Shown: piece by piece, positions 1-10,514 of the stretch
How the letters are laid out: the number at the start of each line of letters is the position of its first letter
Numbering within the stretch: the first letter of the stretch is position 1
Source: Hippasteria phrygiana
Lineage: Eukaryota > Echinodermata > Asteroidea > Valvatida > Goniasteridae
Direction of reading: 5' to 3'
Assembly (NCBI GenBank): GCA_037893225.1
Contig: JAZGUH010000204.1
Location: 124,001 to 188,000, forward strand
DNA length: 64,000 bases
Position numbers and translations under genes: made by a program
Notes under the pieces: generated by a model
Database searches by the model: none
Told to the model about the DNA's origin: nothing
The model's input: only the letters and a program-made list of their open reading frames with translations

Positions 1-19
1 ATTACCGTCTATTTATTGC

Positions 20-115
20 TCCATACATGTCAAATTCCCTGGGGTATGGACTTGCTTTACTCATTCATAATTGCATGAAATATCAACCAAATTCAGTAAT
101 TTTGACATGTATGGA
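20..115. repeat. Dyad (inverted repeat) within the repeat unit
   Basis: tccatacatgtcaaa at 20-34 is the exact reverse complement of tttgacatgtatgga at 101-115, giving a 15-bp stem with a 66-nt loop. The perfect form occurs where an F-type tail (ccatacatg) precedes a tgtatgg head. The commoner catgcatg tail gives one mismatch (G opposite T), and catgcctg tails give two. The same two elements recur in every unit, so the array holds hundreds of imperfect copies. Dyad symmetry is a known trait of some centromeric satellites that lack CENP-B boxes, but cruciform formation here is only inferred. Confidence 0.7.
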
Positions 116-306
116 TAGCTTAGATCTGGCGCTACATGTTGCAATCATCGGCGGCTTCTTAGAGTTAACACTTGTGGAGAAAATTCAAACCTCGCAATGT
201 TTATTTTCTTTCCGGCCAACATCTGTGTACATATTACCGTCTATTTATTGCTCCATGCATGTCAAATTCCCTGGGGTATGGACTTGCTTTACTCATTCAT
301 AATTGC
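75..306 (+). repeat. Reference monomer (type A) and key to monomer types
   Basis: First complete unit: 89 G+C of 232 bases and 6 CpG. Key to letters. A: aaattcag, tgtatgg, ttagagttaac, catgcatg. B: aaatccag, tgtatgt, cccagag with cttgtag and cgaacc, catgcctg. C: agtaatgttg, ttagattta, ccctaggg. D: aaatgcagtattt, catatgtgtgc, ggtatagac. E: aaatccag, ttagggtta, gtgcatgtta. F: aaatacag, agaattaac, ccatacatg. H: gagttcaaa, cacgcacg. I: agtaatgttg, ttagagttaaaa, catgcgtg. J: aaatacag, gccaccatc, ccttttat. L: tgacttgtatg, cccagag, gtgcatgtta. M: aaatgcag, cccagag, cttgtgg, catgcctg. N: aaattcag, ttagggtta (N' adds acatcttgc). O: aaatacag, tgtatgg, otherwise B. P: agtaatgttg, otherwise B. Q: agtaatgttg plus gccaccatc. 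S: aaatccag, tgtatgg, cccagag, catgcatg. T: like F with attcattgc, catgcatg. U: like I with atatcaccg, cacgcacg. V: ctacctgttgc. W: aaatacagtaatgttg. X: gtctctttatt. Y: S head, U tail. Z: agaattaaaacttgtag. Confidence 0.95.
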
Positions 307-2626
307 ATGAAATATCAACCAAATCCAGTAATTTTGACATGTATGTATAGCTTAGATCTGGCGCTACATGTTGCAATCATCGGCGGCTTCCCAGAGTTAA
401 AACTTGTAGAGAAAATTCGAACCTCGCAATGTTTATTTTCTTTCCGGCCAACATCTGTGTACATATTACCGTCTATTTATTGCTCCATGCCTGTCAAATT
501 CCCTGGGGTATGGACTTGCTTTACTCATTCATAATTGCATGAAATATCAACCAAATTCAGTAATGTTGACATGTATGTATAGCTTAGATCTGGCGCTACA
601 TGTTGCAATCATCGGCGGCTTCTTAGATTTAACACTTGTGGAGAAAATTCAAACCTCGCAATGTTTATTTTCTTTCCGGCCAACATCTGTGTACATATTA
701 CCGTCTATTTATTGCTCCATGCATGTCAAATTCCCTAGGGTATGGACTTGCTTTATTCATTCATAATTGCATGAAATATCAACCAAATGCAGTATTTTTG
801 ACATGTATGGATAGCTTAGATCTGGCGCTACATGTTGCAATCATCGGCGGCTTCCTAGAGTTAAAACTTGTGGAGAAAATTCAAACCTCGCAATGTTTAT
901 TTTCTTTCCGGCCAACATATGTGTGCATGTTACCGTCTATTTATTGCTCCATGCATGTCAAATTCCCTGGGGTATAGACTTGCTTTACTCATTCAAAATT
1001 GCATGAAATATCAACCAAATCCAGTAATTTTGACATGTATGTATAGCTTAGATCTGGCGCTACATGTTGCAATTATCGGCGGCTTCTTAGGGTTAAAACT
1101 TGTGGAGAAAATTCAAACCTCGCAATGTTTATTTTCTTTCCGGCCAACATCTGTGTGCATGTTACCGTCTATTTATTGCTCCATGCATGTCAAATTCCCT
1201 GGGGTATGGACTTGCTTTACTCATTCATAATTGCATGAAATATCAACCAAATACAGTAATTTTGACATGTATGGATAGCTTAGATCTGGCGCTACATGTT
1301 GCAATTATCGGCGGCTTCTTAGAATTAACACTTGTGGAGAAAATTCAAACCTCGCAATGTTTATTTTCTTTCCGGCCAACATCTGTGTACATATTACCGT
1401 CTATTTATTGCTCCATACATGTCAAATTCCCTGGGGTATGGACTTGCTTTACTCATTCATAATTGCATGAAATATCAACCAAATTCAGTAATTTTGACAT
1501 GTATGGATAGCTTAGATCTGGCGCTACATGTTGCAATCATCGGCGGCTTCTTAGAGTTAACACTTGTGGAGAAAATTCAAACCTCGCAATGTTTATTTTC
1601 TTTCCGGCCAACATCTGTGTACATATTACCGTCTATTTATTGCTCCATGCATGTCAAATTCCCTGGGGTATGGACTTGCTTTACTCATTCATAATTGCAT
1701 GAAATATCAACCAAATCAAGTAATTTTGACATGTATGTATAGCTTAGATCTGGCGCTACATGTTGCAATCATCGGCGGCTTCCCAGAGTTAAAACTTGTA
1801 GAGAAAATTCGAACCTCGCAATGTTTATTTTCTTTCCGGCCAACATCTGTGTACATATTACCGTCTATTTATTGCTCCATGCCTGTCAAATTCCCTGGGG
1901 TATGGACTTGCTTTACTCATTCATAATTGCATGAAATATCAACCAAATTCAGTAATGTTGACATGTATGTATAGCTTAGATCTGGCGCTACATGTTGCAA
2001 TCATCGGCGGCTTCTTAGATTTAACACTTGTGGAGAAAATTCAAACCTCGCAATGTTTATTTTCTTTCCGGCCAACATCTGTGTACATATTACCGTCTAT
2101 TTATTGCTCCATGCATGTCAAATTCCCTAGGGTATGGACTTGCTTTATTCATTCATAATTGCATGAAATATCAACCAAATGCAGTATTTTTGACATGTAT
2201 GGATAGCTTAGATCTGGCGCTACATGTTGCAATCATCGGCGGCTTCCTAGAGTTAAAACTTGTGGAGAAAATTCAAACCTCGCAATGTTTATTTTCTTTC
2301 CGGCCAACATATGTGTGCATGTTACCGTCTATTTATTGCTCCATGCATGTCAAATTCCCTGGGGTATAGACTTGCTTTACTCATTCAAAATTGCATGAAA
2401 TATCAACCAAATCCAGTAATTTTGACATGTATGTATAGCTTAGATCTGGCGCTACATGTTGCAATTATCGGCGGCTTCTTAGGGTTAAAACTTGTGGAGA
2501 AAATTCAAACCTCGCAATGTTTATTTTCTTTCCGGCCAACATCTGTGTGCATGTTACCGTCTATTTATTGCTCCATGCATGTCAAATTCCCTGGGGTATG
2601 GACTTGCTTTACTCATTCATAATTGC
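75..2626 (+). repeat. 6-mer HOR A-B-C-D-E-F, one full copy plus A-B-C-D-E
   Basis: Units run A B C D E F (75-1466) and then A B C D E (1467-2626), so diagnostic variants recur at a 1392-bp offset. The D unit carries ggtatagac and catatgtgtgc, and C carries ccctaggg with tttattcattc. The only obvious change in the second copy is aaatcaag for aaatccag in its B unit (near 1715). Confidence 0.85.
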
Positions 2627-3786
2627 ATGAAATATCAACCAAATACAGTAATTTTGACATGTATGGATAGCTTAGATCTGGCGCTACATGTTGCAATTAT
2701 CGGCGGCTTCTTAGGGTTAAAACTTGTGGAGAAAATTCAAACCTCGCAATGTTTATTTTCTTTCCGGCCAACATCTGTGTGCATGTTACCGTCTATTTAT
2801 TGCTCCATGCATGTCAAATTCCCTGGGGTATGGACTTGCTTTACTCATTCATAATTGCATGAAATATCAACCAAATACAGTAATTTTGACATGTATGGAT
2901 AGCTTAGATCTGGCGCTACATGTTGCAATCATCGGCGGCTTCTTAGAGTTCAAACTTGTAGAGAAAATTCAAACCTCGCAATGTTTATTTTCTTTCCGGC
3001 CAACATCTGTGTACATATCACCGTCTATTTATTGCTCCACGCACGTCAAATTCCCTGGGGTATGGACTTGCTTTACTCATTCATAATTGCATGAAATATC
3101 AACCAAATTCAGTAATGTTGACATGTATGTATAGCTTAGATCTGGCGCTACATGTTGCAATTATCGGCGGCTTCTTAGAGTTAAAACTTGTGGAGAAAAT
3201 TCAAACCTCGCAATGTTTATTTTCTTTCCGGCCAACATCTGTGTACATATTACCGTCTATTTATTGCCCCATGCGTGTCAAATTCCCTGGGGTATGGACT
3301 TGCTTTACTCATTCATAATTGCATGAAATATCAACCAAATACAGTAATTTTGACATGTATGGATAGCTTAGATCTGGCGCTACATGTTGCAATTATCGGC
3401 GGCTTCCCAGAGTTAACACTTGTGGAGAAAATTCAAACCTCGCAATGTTTATTTTCTTTCCGGCCACCATCTGTGTGCATATTACCTTTTATTTATTGCT
3501 CCATGCCTGTCAAATTCCCTGGGGTATGGACTTGCTTTACTCATTCATAATTGCATGAAATATCAACCAAATGCAGTAATTTTGACTTGTATGTATAGCT
3601 TAGATCTGGCGCTACATGTTGCAATTATCGGCGGCTTCCCAGAGTTAAAACTTGTGGAGAAAATTCAAACCTCGCAATGTTTATTTTCTTTCCGGCCAAC
3701 ATCTGTGTGCATGTTACCGTCTATTTATTGCTCCATGCATGTCAAATTCCCTGGGGTATGGACTTGCTTTACTCATTCATAATTGC
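2627..3786 (+). repeat. Mosaic units between the two 6-mer blocks
   Basis: Five units. The first (2627-2858) has an F head (aaatacag, tgtatgg) and an E tail (ttagggtta, gtgcatgtta), which marks the place where the 6-mer period is lost. It is followed by an H-like unit with cacgcacg, an I unit, a J-like unit with a cccagag patch (3323-3554), and an L unit with tgacttgtatg. Confidence 0.75.
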
Positions 3787-5178
3787 ATGAAATATCAACC
3801 AAATTCAGTAATGTTGACATGTATGTATAGCTTAGATCTGGCGCTACATGTTGCAATCATCGGCGGCTTCTTAGATTTAACACTTGTGGAGAAAATTCAA
3901 ACCTCGCAATGTTTATTTTCTTTCCGGCCAACATCTGTGTACATATTACCGTCTATTTATTGCTCCATGCATGTCAAATTCCCTAGGGTATGGACTTGCT
4001 TTATTCATTCATAATTGCATGAAATATCAACCAAATGCAGTATTTTTGACATGTATGGATAGCTTAGATCTGGCGCTACATGTTGCAATCATCGGCGGCT
4101 TCCTAGAGTTAAAACTTGTGGAGAAAATTCAAACCTCGCAATGTTTATTTTCTTTCCGGCCAACATATGTGTGCATGTTACCGTCTATTTATTGCTCCAT
4201 GCATGTCAAATTCCCTGGGGTATAGACTTGCTTTACTCATTCAAAATTGCATGAAATATCAACCAAATCCAGTAATTTTGACATGTATGTATAGCTTAGA
4301 TCTGGCGCTACATGTTGCAATTATCGGCGGCTTCTTAGGGTTAAAACTTGTGGAGAAAATTCAAACCTCGCAATGTTTATTTTCTTTCCGGCCAACATCT
4401 GTGTGCATGTTACCGTCTATTTATTGCTCCATGCATGTCAAATTCCCTGGGGTATGGACTTGCTTTACTCATTCATAATTGCATGAAATATCAACCAAAT
4501 ACAGTAATTTTGACATGTATGGATAGCTTAGATCTGGCGCTACATGTTGCAATTATCGGCGGCTTCTTAGAATTAACACTTGTGGAGAAAATTCAAACCT
4601 CGCAATGTTTATTTTCTTTCCGGCCAACATCTGTGTACATATTACCGTCTATTTATTGCTCCATACATGTCAAATTCCCTGGGGTATGGACTTGCTTTAC
4701 TCATTCATAATTGCATGAAATATCAACCAAATTCAGTAATTTTGACATGTATGGATAGCTTAGATCTGGCGCTACATGTTGCAATCATCGGCGGCTTCTT
4801 AGAGTTAACACTTGTGGAGAAAATTCAAACCTCGCAATGTTTATTTTCTTTCCGGCCAACATCTGTGTACATATTACCGTCTATTTATTGCTCCATGCAT
4901 GTCAAATTCCCTGGGGTATGGACTTGCTTTACTCATTCATAATTGCATGAAATATCAACCAAATCCAGTAATTTTGACATGTATGTATAGCTTAGATCTG
5001 GCGCTACATGTTGCAATCATCGGCGGCTTCCCAGAGTTAAAACTTGTAGAGAAAATTCGAACCTCGCAATGTTTATTTTCTTTCCGGCCAACATCTGTGT
5101 ACATATTACCGTCTATTTATTGCTCCATGCCTGTCAAATTCCCTGGGGTATGGACTTGCTTTACTCATTCATAATTGC
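3787..5178 (+). repeat. 6-mer HOR in rotated order C-D-E-F-A-B
   Basis: Six units in the same cyclic order as the block at 75-1466, carrying the same rare C and D variants (ccctaggg, agtatttttg, catatgtgtgc, ggtatagac). This shows that the segment derives from the same 1392-bp higher-order unit. Confidence 0.85.
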
Positions 5179-6106
5179 ATGAAATATCAACCAAATTCAG
5201 TAATGTTGACATGTATGTATAGCTTAGATCTGGCGCTACATGTTGCAATTATCGGCGGCTTCTTAGAGTTAAAACTTGTGGAGAAAATTCAAACCTCGCA
5301 ATGTTTATTTTCTTTCCGGCCAACATCTGTGTACATATTACCGTCTATTTATTGCTCCATGCGTGTCAAATTCCCTGGGGTATGGACTTGCTTTACTCAT
5401 TCATAATTGCATGAAATATCAACCAAATACAGTTATTTTGACATGTATGGATAGCTTAGATCTGGCGCTACATGTTGCAATTATCGGCGGCTTCTTAGAG
5501 TTAACACTTGTAGAGAAAATTCAAACCTCGCAATGTTTATTTTCTTTCCGGCCACCATCTGTGTGCATATTACCTTTTATTTATTGCTCCATGCCTGTCA
5601 AATTCCCTGGGGTATGGACTTGCTTTACTCATTCATAATTGCATGAAATATCAACCAAATGCAGTAATTTTGACATGTATGTATAGCTTAGATCTGGCGC
5701 TACATGTTGCAATCATCGGCGGCTTCCCAGAGTTAAAACTTGTGGAGAAAATTCAAACCTCGCAATGTTTATTTTCTTTCCGGCCAACATCTGTGTACAT
5801 ATTACCGTCTATTTATTGCTCCATGCCTGTCAAATTCCCTGGGGTATGGACTTGCTTTACTCATTCATAATTGCATGAAATATCAACCAAATGCAGTAAT
5901 TTTGACATGTATGTATAGCTTAGATCTGGCGCTACATGTTGCAATCATCGGCGGCTTCTTAGAGTTCAAACTTGTAGAGAAAATTCAAACCTCGCAATGT
6001 TTATTTTCTTTCCGGCCAACATCTGTGTACATATTACCGTCTATTTATTGCTCCACGCACGTCAAATTCCCTGGGGTATGGACTTGCTTTACTCATTCAT
6101 AATTGC
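5179..6106 (+). repeat. Four-unit mosaic I-J-M-H
   Basis: The units are an I variant with catgcgtg but without the gcccc change, a J with agttatttt, an M, and an H with gagttcaaa and cacgcacg. The same I/J variant pair recurs at 11443-11906 and at 45555-46018, so this short cassette is shared with distant parts of the array. Confidence 0.75.
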
Positions 6107-7962
6107 ATGAAATATCAACCAAATTCAGTAATTTTGACATGCATGTATAGCTTAGATCTGGCGCTACATGTTGCAATTATCGGCGGCTTCTTAGGGTTAA
6201 AACTTGTGGAGAAAATTCAAACCTCGCAATGTTTATTTTCTTTCCGGCCAACATCTGTGTGCATGTTACCGTGTATTTATTGCTCCATGCATGTCAAATT
6301 CCCTGGGGTATGGACTTGCTTTACTCATTCATAATTGCATGAAATATCAACCAAATACAGTAATTTTGACATGTATGGATAGCTTAGATCTGGCGCTACA
6401 TGTTGCAATTATCGGCGGCTTCTTAGAATTAACACTTGTGGAGAAAATTCAAACCTCGCAATGTTTATTTTCTTTCCGGCCAACATCTGTGTACATATTA
6501 CCGTCTATTCATTGCTCCATGCATGTCAAATTCCCTGGGGTATGGACTTGCTTTACTCATTCATAATTGCATGAAATATCAACCAAATTCAGTAATTTTG
6601 ACATGTATGGATAGCTTAGATCTGGCGCTACATGTTGCAATCATCGGCGGCTTCTTAGAGTTAACACTTGTGGAGAAAATTCAAACCTCGCAATGTTTAT
6701 TTTCTTTCCGGCCAACATCTGTGTACATATTACCGTCTATTTATTGCTCCATGCATGTCAAATTCCCTGGGGTATGGACTTGCTTTACTCATTCATAATT
6801 GCATGAAATATTAACCAAATCCAGTAATTTTGACATGTATGGATAGCTTAGATCTGGCGCTACATGTTGCAATCATCGGCGGCTTCCCAGAGTTAAAACT
6901 TGTAGAGAAAATTCGAACCTCGCAATGTTTATTTTCTTTCCGGCCAACATCTGTGTACATATTACCGTCTATTTATTGCTCCACGCACGTCAAATTCCCT
7001 GGGGTATGGACTTGCTTTACTCATTCATAATTGCATGAAATATCAACCAAATTCAGTAATTTTGACATGCATGTATAGCTTAGATCTGGCGCTACATGTT
7101 GCAATTATCGGCGGCTTCTTAGGGTTAAAACTTGTGGAGAAAATTCAAACCTCGCAATGTTTATTTTCTTTCCGGCCAACATCTGTGTGCATGTTACCGT
7201 GTATTTATTGCTCCATGCATGTCAAATTCCCTGGGGTATGGACTTGCTTTACTCATTCATAATTGCATGAAATATCAACCAAATACAGTAATTTTGACAT
7301 GTATGGATAGCTTAGATCTGGCGCTACATGTTGCAATTATCGGCGGCTTCTTAGAATTAACACTTGTGGAGAAAATTCAAACCTCGCAATGTTTATTTTC
7401 TTTCCGGCCAACATCTGTGTACATATTACCGTCTATTCATTGCTCCATGCATGTCAAATTCCCTGGGGTATGGACTTGCTTTACTCATTCATAATTGCAT
7501 GAAATATCAACCAAATTCAGTAATTTTGACATGTATGGATAGCTTAGATCTGGCGCTACATGTTGCAATCATCGGCGGCTTCTTAGAGTTAACACTTGTG
7601 GAGAAAATTCAAACCTCGCAATGTTTATTTTCTTTCCGGCCAACATCTGTGTACATATTACCGTCTATTTATTGCTCCATGCATGTCAAATTCCCTGGGG
7701 TATGGACTTGCTTTACTCATTCATAATTGCATGAAATATTAACCAAATCCAGTAATTTTGACATGTATGGATAGCTTAGATCTGGCGCTACATGTTGCAA
7801 TCATCGGCGGCTTCCCAGAGTTAAAACTTGTAGAGAAAATTCGAACCTCGCAATGTTTATTTTCTTTCCGGCCAACATCTGTGTACATATTACCGTCTAT
7901 TTATTGCTCCATGCATGTCAAATTCCCTGGGGTATGGACTTGCTTTACTCATTCATAATTGC
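6107..7962 (+). repeat. Tandem duplication of a 4-monomer block (928 bp)
   Basis: Units 6107-7034 and 7035-7962 follow the order N-T-A-S twice and share private variants: tgacatgcatg and taccgtgtatt in N, attcattgc in T, and gaaatattaacc in S. They differ mainly at the end of the S unit, where the first copy has cacgcacg (like the H unit just upstream) and the second catgcatg. That mosaic end is what a single unequal crossover between an S and an H unit would leave. Confidence 0.9.
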
Positions 7963-10514
7963 ATGAAATATCAACCAAATACAGTAATTTTGACATGTAT
8001 GGATAGCTTAGATCTGGCGCTACATGTTGCAATTATCGGCGGCTTCTTAGAATTAACACTTGTGGAGAAAATTTAAACCTCGCAATGTTTATTTTCTTTC
8101 CGGCCAACATCTGTGTACATATTACCGTCTATTTATTGCTCCATACATGTCAAATTCCCTGGGGTATGGACTTGCTTTACTCATTCATAATTGCATGAAA
8201 TATCAACCAAATTCAGTAATTTTGACATGTATGGATAGCTTAGATCTGGCGCTACATGTTGCAATCATCGGCGGCTTCTTAGAGTTAACACTTGTGGAGA
8301 AAATTCAAACCTCGCAATGTTTATTTTCTTTCCGGCCAACATCTGTGTACATATTACCGTCTATTTATTGCTCCATGCATGTCAAATTCCCTGGGGTATG
8401 GACTTGCTTTACTCATTCATAATTGCATGAAATATCAACCAAATCCAGTAATTTTGACATGTATGTATAGCTTAGATCTGGCGCTACATGTTGCAATCAT
8501 CGGCGGCTTCCCAGAGTTAAAACTTGTAGAGAAAATTCGAACCTCGCAATGTTTATTTTCTTTCCGGCCAACATCTGTGTACATATTACCGTCTATTTAT
8601 TGCTCCATGCCTGTCAAATTCCCTGGGGTATGGACTTGCTTTACTCATTCATAATTGCATGAAATATCAACCAAATTCAGTAATGTTGACATGTATGTAT
8701 AGCTTAGATCTGGCGCTACATGTTGCAATTATCGGCGGCTTCTTAGAGTTAAAACTTGTGGAGAAAATTCAAACCTCGCAATGTTTATTTTCTTTCCGGC
8801 CAACATCTGTGTACATATTACCGTCTATTTATTGCCCCATGCGTGTCAAATTCCCTGGGGTATGGACTTGCTTTACTCATTCATAATTGCATGAAATATC
8901 AACCAAATACAGTAATTTTGACATGTATGGATAGCTTAGATCTGGCGCTACATGTTGCAATTATCGGCGGCTTCTTAGAGTTAACACTTGTGGAGAAAAT
9001 TCAAACCTCGCAATGTTTATTTTCTTTCCGGCCACCATCTGTGTGCATATTACCTTTTATTTATTGCTCCATGCCTGTCAAATTCCCTGGGGTATGGACT
9101 TGCTTTACTCATTCATAATTGCATGAAATATCAACCAAATGCAGTAATTTTGACTTGTATGTATAGCTTAGATCTGGCGCTACATGTTGCAATCATCGGC
9201 GGCTTCCCAGAGTTAAAACTTGTGGAGAAAATTCAAACCTCGCAATGTTTATTTTCTTTCCGGCCAACATCTGTGTGCATGTTACCGTCTATTTATTGCT
9301 CCATGCATGTCAAATTCCCTGGGGTATGGACTTGCTTTACTCATTCATAATTGCATGAAATATCAACCAAATGCAGTAATTTTGACATGTATGTATAGCT
9401 TAGATCTGGCGCTACATGTTGCAATCATCGGCGGCTTCCCAGAGTTAAAACTTGTGGAGAAAATTCAAACCTCGCAATGTTTATTTTCTTTCCGGCCAAC
9501 ATCTGTGTACATATTACCGTCTATTTATTGCTCCATGCCTGTCAAATTCCCTGGGGTATGGACTTGCTTTACTCATTCATAATTGCATGAAATATCAACC
9601 AAATGCAGTAATTTTGACATGTATGTATAGCTTAGATCTGGCGCTACATGTTGCAATCATCGGCGGCTTCTTAGAGTTCAAACTTGTAGAGAAAATTCAA
9701 ACCTCGCAATGTTTATTTTCTTTCCGGCCAACATCTGTGTACATATTACCGTCTATTTATTGCTCCACGCACGTCAAATTCCCTGGGGTATGGACTTGCT
9801 TTACTCATTCATAATTGCATGAAATATCAACCAAATTCAGTAATTTTGACATGCATGTATAGCTTAGATCTGGCGCTACATGTTGCAATTATCGGCGGCT
9901 TCTTAGGGTTAAAACTTGTGGAGAAAATTCAAACCTCGCAATGTTTATTTTCTTTCCGGCCAACATCTGTGTGCATGTTACCGTCTATTTATTGCTCCAT
10001 GCATGTCAAATTCCCTGGGGTATGGACTTGCTTTACTCATTCATAATTGCATGAAATATCAACCAAATACAGTAATTTTGACATGTATGGATAGCTTAGA
10101 TCTGGCGCTACATGTTGCAATTATCGGCGGCTTCTTAGAATTAACACTTGTGGAGAAAATTCAAACCTCGCAATGTTTATTTTCTTTCCGGCCAACATCT
10201 GTGTACATATTACCGTCTATTCATTGCTCTATGCATGTCAAATTCCCTGGGGTATGGACTTGCTTTACTCATTCATAATTGCATGAAATATCAACCAAAT
10301 CCAGTAATTTTGACATGTATGGATAGCTTAGATCTGGCGCTACATGTTGCAATCATCGGCGGCTTCCCAGAGTTAAAACTTGTAGAGAAAATTCGAACCT
10401 CGCAATGTTTATTTTCTTTCCGGCCAACATCTGTGTACATATTACCGTCTATTTATTGCTCCATGCATGTCAAATTCCCTGGGGTATGGACTTGCTTTAC
10501 TCATTCATAATTGC
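7963..10514 (+). repeat. 11-unit block F-A-B-I-J-L-M-H-N-T-S
   Basis: Eleven units in this order, followed by another F. The first F unit has aaatttaaacc in place of aaattcaaacc near 8070. Parts of this order recur elsewhere, for example N-T then S-F-A-B at 13067-14458 and around 46483-48106, which suggests that it preserves an older arrangement from which later HORs were cut. Confidence 0.75.

Noticed and set aside
27..302. 91- and 75-codon ATG-initiated frames (starting at atgtcaaattcc and atgaaatatcaacc)
   Set aside because: They are by-products of the repeat: same DNA, same stop (cattcataa), and ATG lost by ordinary variants such as catgcctg, gcataaaat and gcattaaat without any sign of constraint.
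75..306. Hammerhead ribozyme, known in some animal satellites
   Set aside because: I could not find the CUGANGA and GAAA core elements in a suitable arrangement on either strand.
404..430. CENP-B box in or near attcgaacctcgcaatg
   Set aside because: The TTCG start is followed by positions that do not fit the consensus NTTCGNNNNANNCGGGN on either strand, and TTCG is present only in some unit types.
172..534. Recurrent 120-codon open frame on the plus strand, once per unit through much of the array
   Set aside because: It starts at TTG, not ATG, in cttgtggag and disappears wherever that reads cttgtag. Because 232 is 1 more than a multiple of 3, the frame rotates with each unit and the same DNA is read in different frames. 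No domain or codon constraint is visible.
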